Shown: one piece after another, positions 1 to 7,378 of the stretch
Layout of the letters: every line of letters starts with the position of its first letter
Numbering within the stretch: position 1 is the first letter of the stretch
NCBI GenBank assembly: GCA_011390385.1
Contig: JAABSN010000011.1
Coordinates: 1-34,901 of the forward strand
Direction: 5' to 3'
Length of the DNA: 34,901 nucleotides
Origin: Thioalkalivibrio nitratireducens
GTDB lineage: Bacteria; Pseudomonadota; Gammaproteobacteria; Ectothiorhodospirales; Ectothiorhodospiraceae
Position numbers and translations under genes: made by a program
Notes under the pieces: generated by a model
Databases searched by the model: none
What the model saw: the letters and a program-made list of their open reading frames with translations, nothing else
Told to the model about the DNA's origin: nothing

Positions 1-39
1 GGTACGGTGGCGGACGCAGAGTGGAAAGCCGGCGACTAG
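1..39 (+). CDS. C-terminal end of an unidentified upstream gene (partial)
   Basis: The frame beginning at base 1 reads twelve codons (GTVADAEWKAGD) and ends at a TAG at 37-39. A GC-rich hairpin follows about 28 bases later, which is what the end of a transcription unit looks like. Too little is visible to name the product. The call rests only on the open frame plus the terminator-like hairpin, so it could be chance. Confidence 0.35.
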   Translation, partial: GTVADAEWKAGD

Positions 40-66
40 GGGTTGACCTGCTGATCCGCCCTGTCG

Positions 67-87
67 AGCCCGGCGTCATGCCGGGCT
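67..87 (+). terminator. Hairpin, probable terminator of the upstream gene
   Basis: An 8-bp perfect stem (AGCCCGGC with GCCGGGCT) encloses the loop GTCAT and is followed by TTTCCCGTT. The stem is GC-rich and the T tract is short, so termination may be modest. It separates the partial gene at the window start from mobA. Confidence 0.5.
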
Positions 88-176
88 TTCCCGTTGCAGT
101 CCCTGCAGAACGCCGGACTGGCAACCGGTCCCCCGAATTCTGCACTGCGCGATCTGCGTCCCAAAGCGGTGCTGGA

Positions 177-821
177 ATGAGCGGGCGTCGGATGAACGGT
201 GCCACTGGTAGCGTCGCGGGTGTCATTCTCGCCGGCGGGCGGGCGACCCGGATGGGCGGTGGCGACAAAACCCTCCGTCCAGTGAACGGCCGGCCGATCC
301 TGGCTCATGTGCTTGATCGCCTGCGGCCTCAGGTGGATGCGCTGGTGCTCAATGCCAACGGCGACCCAGCGCGCTTCGCGGCCTTTGGGCTCGACGTGGT
401 GGACGACAGCATAGCGGGCTTCGCGGGTCCTCTCGCGGGTATTCTCGCTGGCATGGACTGGGCTGCCGGGCAGGGTCTTGACCTGATCGTTTCGGTTGCC
501 GGGGACTCGCCCTGCTTCCCCGAGACGCTGGTCGCCGACCTGCGTTCCGCGATGATGGCCCATAACACTCCGATCGCGATGGCGATGACCGCAGACCCCG
601 AGCGCGGCATGTCGCGCCACCCGACCTTCGCACTCTGGTCGGTCGCCCTGCGCGAGGAGCTGCGCGCGGCACTCGCCGCGGGAACCCGCAAGGTCATTCA
701 ATGGGCTGAGCCCATGGGTTGCGCGAAGGCGATGTTCGGCGACGCCCGCTATCCCTTTTTCAACGTCAATACGCCCGGTGATCTTGACACCGTCGAGGCA
801 CTGGTCGGGGTGGCGCGATGA
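177..821 (+). CDS. mobA: Molybdenum cofactor guanylyltransferase MobA
   Basis: MobA transfers GMP from GTP to molybdopterin in the cytoplasm to make the guanine dinucleotide cofactor used by DMSO-reductase-family enzymes such as formate dehydrogenases and nitrate reductases. The sequence shows the nucleotidyltransferase signature LAGGRATRMGGGDK near residues 18-31, then GPLAGILAGM, the VAGDSPCFP metal/nucleotide segment near residue 105, and the C-terminal NVNTPGDLD. From the ATG at 177 the protein is 214 aa, slightly longer than E. coli MobA. The frame is open back to 21, but the extra residues are arginine-rich and unlike the family. ATG 192 is an alternative start and neither has a strong ribosome binding site. 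moeA lies downstream on the same strand, which supports a Moco role. The stop overlaps an ATG in an ATGA arrangement that may couple translation to the next frame. Confidence 0.93.
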   Translation: MSGRRMNGATGSVAGVILAGGRATRMGGGDKTLRPVNGRPILAHVLDRLRPQVDALVLNANGDPARFAAFGLDVVDDSIAGFAGPLAGILAGMDWAAGQGLDLIVSVAGDSPCFPETLVADLRSAMMAHNTPIAMAMTADPERGMSRHPTFALWSVALREELRAALAAGTRKVIQWAEPMGCAKAMFGDARYPFFNVNTPGDLDTVEALVGVAR

Positions 822-1040
822 AGTGCGCGGGGCGTCACTGGCTGGAGGTATTGAGGCGAGGCGACGATTTTGCCGCGCATCGTCACCGCCAAGGGCGCCG
901 GGGGCAAGAAGCGCGGACTCCACGAATTTGTCGCCGGATACCTTTGCGTTCCCAGTGACATCGAGAGTAAACCGGACGCGTGGTACGCTGTGCGCCGCTG
1001 GTCCCGGATCGACGTCGGCGATATCGGGAGAGGCTTTTGA
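818..1040 (+). pseudogene. Small unknown reading frame, apparently frameshifted, between mobA and moeA
   Basis: An ATG at 818 overlaps the mobA stop as ATGA and opens a frame that starts with plausible coding sequence (MKCAGRHWLEVLRRGDD). Near the TTTT run at 868-871 the coding signal, judged by G/C in the third codon position, moves to the frame containing 870. That frame stays open to a TGA at 1038-1040 and contains GLHEFVAGYLCVP and WYAVRRWSRIDVGD. Skipping one T joins the two into a protein of about 73 aa. I do not recognise the family. It could be a small Moco-related accessory protein, a decayed gene, or a one-base sequencing error. A separate 56-codon gene starting at TTG 870 is another possibility. 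Confidence 0.4.
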
Positions 1041-1109
1041 CCGCATCAACACGCTAGGGCAGCGCGGTGCGCTGACGGCACTACTTCAGAAAGAAGACCC
1101 AAACCAGTC

Positions 1110-2369
1110 ATGGATATCAATGCACGCAAGGCTGCCGGTGGCCAAGACAAACCGGCACTGTCGATGGAGGAAGCGCTCGAGCGCATCCTCGGCGCAGTCG
1201 AACCCCTGGTCGATACCGAAACCGTCGAACTGCGGCAGGCCTTGCATCGGGTACTCGCGGAACCGGTGACGGCGGCCATTGATGTTCCGGCTCACGCGAA
1301 TTCGGCCATGGATGGCTACGTGGCGCGTGCTGCCGACCTGACCGAAGCCGGTGCCACCCTGCATCTGGTCGGTGAAAGTTTTGCAGGCCGCCCGTTTCAG
1401 GGGCGAGTCGGAGCCGGGGAGTGCGTGCGCATCATGACCGGAGCCGTAGTGCCGGAAGGTGGTGACACCGTCATCATGCAGGAACAGACCGAGCGTGAAG
1501 GCGACCAGATCCGTTTCCACAAGCCCGGCAAACCGGGTGCCAATGTCCGGCTGGCCGGCGAAGATCTTGCCCGTGGGGATGTCGCCATGCGACCCGGACG
1601 CTGGCTGACGCCAGCCGATCTGGGTGTGCTGGCCTCGGCTGGCGTGCCCACGGTGAGCGTCAAGCGCCGACCCAAGGTGGCATTTTTCTCCACCGGCGAC
1701 GAACTCAAGCCGGTCGGCCAGACTCTGGAACCGGGCCAGATTCACGACTCGAACCGCTACACCCTGTTCGGCATGCTCAGCGAACTGGGCGTGGAGATCG
1801 AGGATCTGGGAATTGTTCCAGACGAGCGCGATGCACTGGACGACGTCCTGCACAAGGCCATTCGCTTCGATGCCGTGCTCAGCACCGGAGGAGCATCGAT
1901 CGGTGACGCCGATTACGTGGTCGAAGCGTTGGAAAAGCTCGGCAATCTCGGCTTCTGGCAAGTGGCCATGAAACCGGGCCGGCCACTGGTGTTCGGACAG
2001 ATCGACCGGGCTTGGTTCTTTGGTCTGCCCGGCAACCCGGTCGCGGTCATGGTCACTTTCCTGCAATTCGTGAGACCGGCTCTGGTCACTCTTGCCGGTG
2101 GCAGGCCGATGTCGCCATTGCATATGTCCCTGCCGGTCATGGGCGACATCCGCAAGCGGCCCGGGCGGCGCGAGTTCCAGCGCGCTCGACTGGTGCAAAC
2201 CGATGAGGGCCTGGCTGTCTCGCCGTTTCGCCAGCAAGGATCGGGAGTCCTTCGCTCAATGAGCGAAGCCGATTGCCTGATAAACCTCGCCCCCGAGCTT
2301 GGCAACGTATCGGCTGGAGACAGAGTCGTGGTCGAACCTTTCGCACAGCCGGTGTGGAACGGCGACTGA
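1110..2369 (+). CDS. moeA: Molybdopterin molybdenumtransferase MoeA
   Basis: MoeA inserts molybdate into adenylylated molybdopterin, releasing AMP, to form active Moco. The 419-aa product matches the usual MoeA length (E. coli 411 aa) and its domain order. The N-terminal segment includes NSAMDGYV near residue 65 and the domain II barrel. The MPT-binding domain III carries STGDEL, STGGASIGDADYV near residue 255 and the family signature MKPGRPLVFG followed by GLPGNPVAVMV. A C-terminal domain IV ends the protein. The start is ATG 1110, where the family-like sequence begins shortly afterwards (LSMEEALERIL). It follows mobA by 288 bp on the same strand, so the two probably serve one Moco pathway, though the gap leaves room for a second promoter. 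Confidence 0.96.
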   Translation: MDINARKAAGGQDKPALSMEEALERILGAVEPLVDTETVELRQALHRVLAEPVTAAIDVPAHANSAMDGYVARAADLTEAGATLHLVGESFAGRPFQGRVGAGECVRIMTGAVVPEGGDTVIMQEQTEREGDQIRFHKPGKPGANVRLAGEDLARGDVAMRPGRWLTPADLGVLASAGVPTVSVKRRPKVAFFSTGDELKPVGQTLEPGQIHDSNRYTLFGMLSELGVEIEDLGIVPDERDALDDVLHKAIRFDAVLSTGGASIGDADYVVEALEKLGNLGFWQVAMKPGRPLVFGQIDRAWFFGLPGNPVAVMVTFLQFVRPALVTLAGGRPMSPLHMSLPVMGDIRKRPGRREFQRARLVQTDEGLAVSPFRQQGSGVLRSMSEADCLINLAPELGNVSAGDRVVVEPFAQPVWNGD

Positions 2370-2619
2370 ACGCAGCGCGGCCTTCTTGGTACGAACGTCC
2401 GAACGTTGCACCAGGAACCGGTCCATCGGGTTTGGGGACCGTGGAAAAATCAAGGCCGGTAGTCGCGGTCTGCGGGGCGCGACCTGACGGGGTGGACCAT
2501 CGGGGATCCGGCAGGTGCACGCGATGGAGCGTCAGGGCCGCAGTGTTTGAAGCCGAGGTACAAGTGGATCCGTCCCGGTTGCCCGGGAGGACCCACGGCG
2601 CTACGAAGGGTGGCGGTGC

Positions 2620-3459
2620 TCAGTAGTCGGCAAGTGCCCGGGCATGGAAAGCCAGGTGTTCACCGATAAAGGTACTGATGAAGTGGTAGCTATGGTCATA
2701 GTCCTCCTGCATGCGCAACGTCAGCGGCATGCCACGTTTGGCGCAGGCGGCTTCCAGATTGCCGGGAAACAATTGCTCGGCGAGGAATTCGTCGCCGGTG
2801 CCGTGGTCGATCAGGGTCGGCGGCAGCGTCGCGCCCGCGTTGACCAGACAGGTGGCGTCCCAAGCCTCCCAGAGTCTGGTGTCCTCGCCCAGGTAGGCCC
2901 TGAAGCAGCCCTTGCCCCAAGGGCTGACGACCGGGTTGCAGATCGGGGCAAACGCTGAGACCGAAGCATACCGACCGGGGTCCTTGAGGGCGCATATCAG
3001 TGCGCCATGGCCACCCATCGAATGACCACTGATGCTTTTCTTGCCAGCGATCACGGGAAAATGGGTTTCGACCAGGCCGGGTAGCTCACGGGATACGTAG
3101 TCGTACATTTGATAGTTCGTTTTCCAGGGCGACTGCGTGGCATTCACGTAGAAACCCGCGCCCTGTCCGAGGTCGTAGCGCTCCGGTACGTCCGGAACCG
3201 CAAGTCCCCTCGGGCTGGTGTCGGGCATGACCAGGATCAGACCGAGTTCCGCGCAGTAGCGTTGCGCTCCTGCCTTGACCCTGACGTTGTCGTCGGTGCA
3301 CGTGAGTCCCGACAGCCAGTACACGACTGGCACAGGACCCTTGGCGGCCTGGGGGGGAAGGTAGACCGAGAAGGTCATGTTGCATTGGCAGGCCTCGGAT
3401 TTGTGCTGCCAACGCTCCAGCCATCCGCCGAATTCCTTGATTTTCTCAACTTTTTTCAT
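2620..3459 (-). CDS. fghA: S-formylglutathione hydrolase
   Basis: This enzyme hydrolyses S-formylglutathione to formate and glutathione, the second step of glutathione-dependent formaldehyde detoxification in the cytoplasm. The 279-aa product has the alpha/beta-hydrolase esterase D pattern: VVYWLSGLTCTDDN with the oxyanion-hole region, the nucleophile elbow GHSMGGHGAL, an acidic DHGTGDEFL segment and the C-terminal DHSYHFI carrying the likely catalytic histidine. ATG 3459 was chosen because it follows the adhC stop by 7 bp, has a GAGG ribosome binding site, and gives the family-like MKKVEKIKEFGGW. An upstream in-frame start would run into adhC. It is cotranscribed with adhC, the enzyme that makes its substrate. 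Confidence 0.95.
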   Translation of the reverse strand: MKKVEKIKEFGGWLERWQHKSEACQCNMTFSVYLPPQAAKGPVPVVYWLSGLTCTDDNVRVKAGAQRYCAELGLILVMPDTSPRGLAVPDVPERYDLGQGAGFYVNATQSPWKTNYQMYDYVSRELPGLVETHFPVIAGKKSISGHSMGGHGALICALKDPGRYASVSAFAPICNPVVSPWGKGCFRAYLGEDTRLWEAWDATCLVNAGATLPPTLIDHGTGDEFLAEQLFPGNLEAACAKRGMPLTLRMQEDYDHSYHFISTFIGEHLAFHARALADY

Positions 3460-3466
3460 CAATGCC

Positions 3467-4576
3467 TCAGAAAAGGATAACGGAGCGAATGCTCTGGCCG
3501 GCATGCATCAGGTCGAAGGCCTTGTTGATGTCCTCGAGCGGCATGGTGTGGGTCACCAATTCATCCAGAACAATCTTGCCCGCCATGTAGTCGTCGACGT
3601 AACCGGGCAGCTGGGTGCGACCCTTGACTCCACCGAACGCGGTGCCCTTCCAGGTCCGTCCCACGACCAGGTTGAAGGGCCGGGTGGAGATTTCCTGTCC
3701 CGCGCCTGCAACGCCGATGACGGTAGAGACTCCCCAGCCCATGTGAGTGCACTCGAGCGCCTCGCGCATCACATTGACGTTGCCGATGCATTCGAAGGAG
3801 TAATCCACCCCCCCGTTGGTCATGTCCCGGATGTACTCGGCCAGAGACCCATTGATTTCCTTCGGATTGACGAAGTCGGTCGCGCCCAATGCTCTGGCCA
3901 TCTCGAATTTCGCGGGGTTCAGGTCGACGGCAAGTATGCGGCTGGCCTTGGCCATCACCGCGCCCTGGATGCAGGACAGACCGATTCCTCCAAGGCCGAA
4001 CACCGCGACGGTGGATCCCGGTTCCACCTTGGCGGTGTTCAGTACCGCGCCGATGCCCGTCGTTACGCCGCACCCGAGCAGACAGACCTTGTCCAGTGGG
4101 GCGGCGGGGTTGATCTTGGCAAGCGCGATCTCGGGGACGACGGTGTACTCGGAAAAAGTCGAGCAGCCCATGTAATGGAAGATCGAGTCGCCGTTTTTCG
4201 AGAACCGGCGTGTACCGTCGGGCATGTAGCCGGTCCAGACGGTTCCGGCAATCGACTGACACAGATTGGTTTTCGGCGATTCGCAGTATTCGCAGTGCCC
4301 GCATTCGGGGATGTAAAGCGGGATGACATGGTCGCCCGGTTTGAGCGATTTCACACCGGGTCCGCACTCCACCACGATACAGCCCCCTTCGTGTCCGAGG
4401 ATGCATGGAAAAGCGCCTTCCGGGTCATCACCCGAGAGCGTGAAGGCATCGGTGTGGCAAACACCGGTCGCGACAACCTGAAGCAATACTTCGCCCTCAC
4501 GGGGTCCTTCGACCTCCACTTCCTCAATCGACAGCGGTGCTTTCGGCTGCCAGGCAACAGCGGCTCGAGATTTCAT
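3467..4576 (-). CDS. adhC: S-(hydroxymethyl)glutathione dehydrogenase / class III alcohol dehydrogenase
   Basis: This zinc- and NAD-dependent enzyme oxidises the spontaneous formaldehyde-glutathione adduct to S-formylglutathione. It is also called FrmA, and the family can reduce S-nitrosoglutathione. The 369-aa product has the expected length. Visible motifs are GVCHTD with the catalytic-zinc cysteine, GHEGGC, the structural-zinc cluster [15 protein letters not shown], the class III sequence [24 protein letters not shown], and the Rossmann motif GLGGIG. ATG 4576 is chosen over a longer open frame because it has an AAGGAA ribosome binding site and begins MKSRAAVAW as the family does. It leads a two-gene operon with fghA. 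No frmR-like repressor gene is adjacent. Confidence 0.97.
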   Translation of the reverse strand: MKSRAAVAWQPKAPLSIEEVEVEGPREGEVLLQVVATGVCHTDAFTLSGDDPEGAFPCILGHEGGCIVVECGPGVKSLKPGDHVIPLYIPECGHCEYCESPKTNLCQSIAGTVWTGYMPDGTRRFSKNGDSIFHYMGCSTFSEYTVVPEIALAKINPAAPLDKVCLLGCGVTTGIGAVLNTAKVEPGSTVAVFGLGGIGLSCIQGAVMAKASRILAVDLNPAKFEMARALGATDFVNPKEINGSLAEYIRDMTNGGVDYSFECIGNVNVMREALECTHMGWGVSTVIGVAGAGQEISTRPFNLVVGRTWKGTAFGGVKGRTQLPGYVDDYMAGKIVLDELVTHTMPLEDINKAFDLMHAGQSIRSVILF

Positions 4577-4640
4577 GATATTTCCTTGTTTATTGTGTGA
4601 ACGTGGTTGAAACAGAAAAGAGTCGCGTGCGCAGTGCTGC

Positions 4641-4694
4641 CGACGCGATGCCGCGTCGTTCGCATTGTAGCAACGCTCGCAGAGCCTGCGACAA
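4641..4694 (-). promoter_or_regulatory. Candidate promoter and palindrome upstream of adhC
   Basis: On the minus strand a TACAAT box (4669-4664) lies 19 bases downstream of TTGTCG (4694-4689), giving a weak sigma70-like promoter. Just inside the predicted transcript a 7-bp perfect inverted repeat, CGACGCG-ATGC-CGCGTCG (4641-4658), overlaps the expected start site, where a repressor could bind. The spacer is longer than ideal, so this is only a candidate. Confidence 0.35.
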
Positions 4695-4731
4695 GCGGTC
4701 GCCGAATCTCCTCGATGGCCGGCCCGCAACC

Positions 4732-4928
4732 CTAGGGAAGCGCTGATTAATGCACTTGTCATTGCGAGCGAAGCGCGGCACTAATGCGCGAAGCGCATTG
4801 AACAGCCGCAGGCTGGCCCGAAGGGTGAGCGCAGCGAATAATCTAGACGGCGTCTTTGAAATCAATGCCTTATGGATCGCCGCGTCGCTCCGCTCCTCGC
4901 GATGACGCATTAATCAGCGCTTCCCTAG
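4732..4928. mobile_element. 189-bp MITE-like element, copy 1, with CTAG target duplications
   Basis: The element spans 4736-4924 and is flanked by CTAG on both sides (4732-4735 and 4925-4928). Its ends are inverted repeats, with GGAAGCGCTGATTAATGC perfect over 18 bp in this copy, extending imperfectly through a GTCATTGCGAG-type stretch. It encodes no transposase. A second copy at 11020-11208 has the same length and differs at about 17 positions (around 91% identical, no gaps). The GGAAG ends and the YTAR-type CTAG duplication fit the IS5 family, so a related IS5-like transposase probably moved it. The right-hand CTAG contains the TAG stop codon of the neighbouring minus-strand gene. Short open frames inside are repeat translation, not genes. 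Confidence 0.85.
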
Positions 4929-5677
4929 ATCTTGAGTGTATCCATCAGGTCGATCATGAACTCGGTGTCTTCATCCTCGACGCTCTCCCACGATGAGAAA
5001 CCGAGTTCCTTCAGAATCTCCGCACCGCTCGTATCGTCGACCATGCCAAGAAGGACCCGACGTACTTCTTCCCGACGTTCGCTGAGCCGCGGCCCAACCA
5101 GAAGCACATGCCAGATGTCGAAAATCTGACTGCGGACCAATGGACGCATCTGATTGCGCACCAGACCGGTGAGCTCGTCATAGGATTCCTCGAGAAAGAA
5201 GCCAACGTCTGCCGATCCGCGCAACAAGGCCTTGGCCACGAGCGGGTAGCTGTCCACTTGCTCGATCTCGATATTGGTGGCGTCGAGATCCGCCGGTTCG
5301 AGAAGAATCATTCCCACCAGGTTCACGTCCGGATCGTCCGTGCGCGCCAGCCTGCAGCCAGGGCGAAGGTCTTCCACACCCTTGATCGATGATTGGGCCG
5401 CCACCGCAACGATGCACTCGTCACTCCGCCCCGCCGGACGTACCACGGGCACGAAGTTCTTCTCGCGCACCAGCATCGCGGCGTCGAACGGATTGGCGTA
5501 GATCAGATCCACCTGATCCGCGTCGATCGCTTCGCGCTGCCGCTCGAAATCCTGATAGATCTCGAGATGTATACGGGTCTTCAGTGCCTTCTGCAGCCAG
5601 GTATTCAGGAAGAACCAGCCGGGGATCCTCTTGGTCGGAAAATCCGGGCTTGCCGTCATCTGGAGAACGTCGCTCAT
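4925..5677 (-). CDS. PhnD-like (type 2 periplasmic-binding fold) protein without a signal peptide
   Basis: The 250-aa product looks like the PhnD/phosphonate-binding family of type 2 binding-protein folds: VDLIYANPFDAAMLVRE near residue 57, a polar hinge segment around DLRPGCRLARTDDPDVN, then VAKALLRGSADVGFF. It has no signal peptide, lipobox or membrane segment, and no ABC transporter genes are nearby, so a cytoplasmic ligand-sensing role is more likely than uptake. The start ATG overlaps the stop of the PAS gene as ATGA and follows AAGGGA. The TAG stop lies inside the CTAG target site of the adjacent 189-bp element. It is the last gene of the GTPase/roadblock operon. The ligand cannot be named from sequence alone. 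Confidence 0.7.
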   Translation of the reverse strand: MSDVLQMTASPDFPTKRIPGWFFLNTWLQKALKTRIHLEIYQDFERQREAIDADQVDLIYANPFDAAMLVREKNFVPVVRPAGRSDECIVAVAAQSSIKGVEDLRPGCRLARTDDPDVNLVGMILLEPADLDATNIEIEQVDSYPLVAKALLRGSADVGFFLEESYDELTGLVRNQMRPLVRSQIFDIWHVLLVGPRLSERREEVRRVLLGMVDDTSGAEILKELGFSSWESVEDEDTEFMIDLMDTLKI

Positions 5678-6168
5678 TGTCCCTTCTCCTCGGCCAGGAG
5701 CGTCTTGTACAGTTCGGTCGCCTCGTCCACCTTCTTTCGGGAGGGCTTGCGACGCACGGATGTATAACCGACCACTTTACCCTGTCGGATGTTGGGGACC
5801 ACCGCTGCGTGGACCCAATAGAATTTCCCATCCTTCCGGAGGTTCTTCACATAGCCGTGCCAGTTCTTGCCTGCCTCGACATCATCCCACAAACCCTTGA
5901 ACGCAATGGCAGGCATGTCCGGGTGCCGCAGAATGCTATGCTCGGCACCAATCAACTCTTCCCGGGAATATCCGGACATCGCAACGAAGGAAGCATTGCA
6001 ATGGGTGATCATTCCCTTGAGATCAGTCCTGGATACGATCAGCCGTCCATCGGGGAAAGGTACTTCTTCGTCCACCCACAGGACTCTGCGGGGGCCGACC
6101 TCATATAGTTCGAGCGTCACTTCCTGGTAAGGACCCTGAACGTCGTCGGGGTTCATATCGTGCAACAT
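5674..6168 (-). CDS. Aer-like PAS domain sensor protein, soluble
   Basis: The product (164 aa from ATG 6168) is essentially one PAS domain of the Aer aerotaxis type. Visible are SRTDLKGMITHCNASFV near residue 46, SGYSREELIG, RHPDMP at 81-86, a tryptophan at 94, KNLRKDGKFYWV at 108-119 and GYTSVRRKPSR near 124. In Aer the corresponding RHPDMP and tryptophan region contacts FAD, so this protein may bind flavin and sense redox state; that is inference. There is no membrane, HAMP or methyl-accepting segment. ATG 6168 is preferred over ATG 6213 because GGAGGG lies 7 bases upstream, whereas 6213 has no ribosome binding site. Its stop overlaps the start of the PhnD-like gene as ATGA. Confidence 0.82.
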   Translation of the reverse strand: MLHDMNPDDVQGPYQEVTLELYEVGPRRVLWVDEEVPFPDGRLIVSRTDLKGMITHCNASFVAMSGYSREELIGAEHSILRHPDMPAIAFKGLWDDVEAGKNWHGYVKNLRKDGKFYWVHAAVVPNIRQGKVVGYTSVRRKPSRKKVDEATELYKTLLAEEKGQ

Positions 6169-6291
6169 CGCGCTGCCCTCCGTCGCCGGACGAGGATTTC
6201 GAGAACTGCTCATGGGTCTGGAGCGGATGATCCGTGCCGTGCATGCACACGTTCAACCCCGTGCCGCTCTCATGAACTCTCTTCGCTGGCG

Positions 6292-6654
6292 TCAAATCAC
6301 ATTGATGATGCTCTCGGCTGCGCGTTTTACATCCAGAAAGATCAGACCCAGTTTGGCATTGGGCTTCGACAGAACCGTCAATACCGCCTCATGACCGGCT
6401 CCGGTCATCAGGATGTATCCCTTGTTGCCCTTCACCAGAACCTGTTCCATGGTCCCGCGCGCCAATTCCTGAGCGGTTCTTTCGCCCAGGGAAAGCATCG
6501 CTGCGCTCATCGCACCGACGCGATCTTCGTCCATGCCTGCGGGCAGAAGCGCGGCCATCATCAGGCCGTCAGTAGAAATGACCGCCGACGCCTCGATATC
6601 CGCCGAGGTACCATTCAGGTCATTTAGAATGGAATTTAACATATCTGCGCGCAT
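6292..6654 (-). CDS. Roadblock/LC7 domain protein (MglB-like)
   Basis: Roadblock/LC7 proteins dimerise and act as regulators, often GTPase-activating partners, of MglA-like small GTPases in bacteria. This 120-aa product is one such domain: helix 1 around DMLNSILNDL, the strand pair ASAVISTDGLMMAALLP, a helix with AMSAAMLSLGERTAQEL, and the strands EQVLVKGNKGYILMTGAG and LTVLSKPNAKLGLIFLDV. ATG 6654 is preferred because AAGGGG lies 6 bases upstream; the in-frame GTG just before it is too close to that site. It lies two genes downstream of the small GTPase, its likely partner. About 120 bp separate it from the PAS gene. Confidence 0.88.
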   Translation of the reverse strand: MRADMLNSILNDLNGTSADIEASAVISTDGLMMAALLPAGMDEDRVGAMSAAMLSLGERTAQELARGTMEQVLVKGNKGYILMTGAGHEAVLTVLSKPNAKLGLIFLDVKRAAESIINVI

Positions 6655-6745
6655 CACGTACCCCTTGTATGAAATATAAACCGATGATTACATTTGCCGC
6701 GTCCGGACCGAACCAGGTTTCGCAAATTGAATCTCCTTACCGGCA

Positions 6746-7378
6746 CTACCCGTACCGATTGACCAGCATCCATATGAGATCAACGAGGGCCGACTTGTTC
6801 AGCCGGGGGAGCCCCATCAAGACCAGAGAGAAGCGAACGTTACCAATATAAAGCGGCCAGAAGCCGAGTTCGCTGTTGCCGCCGGCACCGAGTAGACCCC
6901 ACGCCGATGTATCGAGGGATAGATTGCCAGCAACCAGTCCTTGATGGCGTTGGTTCAGACTGTCAAGATCCGCTGCCAATGCAGCCAACTCCTCGGCAGT
7001 CTCGTGTCGGAACCCATGACTGGACAGATAGAATCCCTGTTCATCCGCAAGGAGTGCCTTCCCCTGGGAACCGGCGAGCTGTTCAAGAAGCCCCGGCATT
7101 GCGTTTTCAATGCTTTCCGACGGCATCGCCCGCGGATCGCGGAACCCCTCTATCAAGTGCATCGACTGCATTCGATGCAGGTATTCAAGTGGATCCTCGG
7201 CTTCCAGTCCCTCAACATCGGCTAACAGATCCGTAGCCAGAGCGGGGCTGACGTTCATGGACATCAAATGGAGTAGCAATCGGCGAGGGGAATCCATCCT
7301 GGTTCCCGACACAGCATGAAAGGCACCTGCCGGGGACGGCGCTATGTAGAGCCCCGGCACGAGTTCATAGTCAGACAT
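6746..7378 (-). CDS. Unknown protein with a divergent roadblock-like C-terminal half
   Basis: I do not recognise a named family for this 210-aa soluble protein. Residues 1 to about 100 (ELVPGLYIAPSPAGAFHAVS, then helices through EYLHRMQSMHLIEGF) look like a small helical or winged domain. From about residue 105, the pattern KALLADEQGFYLSSHGF, then the helix EELAALAADLDSLNQRH, then AWGLLGAGG, GFWPLYIG and RFSLVLMGLPRLN, and a final helix, follows the strand-helix-strand order of roadblock domains. That suggests a second, degenerate roadblock partner for the GTPase. The start overlaps the GTPase stop by 8 bp, implying translational coupling and probably a shared complex. The roadblock assignment is inferred from pattern only. 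Confidence 0.75.
   Translation of the reverse strand: MSDYELVPGLYIAPSPAGAFHAVSGTRMDSPRRLLLHLMSMNVSPALATDLLADVEGLEAEDPLEYLHRMQSMHLIEGFRDPRAMPSESIENAMPGLLEQLAGSQGKALLADEQGFYLSSHGFRHETAEELAALAADLDSLNQRHQGLVAGNLSLDTSAWGLLGAGGNSELGFWPLYIGNVRFSLVLMGLPRLNKSALVDLIWMLVNRYG

Noticed and set aside
36..1052. Long open frame on the minus strand opposite mobA
   Set aside because: It is antisense to a well-supported gene, has no recognisable motif, and such frames are common opposite GC-rich coding sequence.
778..1269. 163-codon plus-strand frame bridging mobA and moeA
   Set aside because: It overlaps both genes in the wrong frame. Third-position GC favours the frames described for 818-1040 instead.
1086..2237. 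383-codon minus-strand frame opposite moeA
   Set aside because: It is the mirror of moeA codon bias; moeA motifs are unambiguous on the plus strand.
4590..4910. Short minus-strand frame through 189-bp element copy 1 (and a similar one at 10862-11149)
   Set aside because: The two frames share sequence only because both read through the repeat. There is no ribosome binding site or known family.
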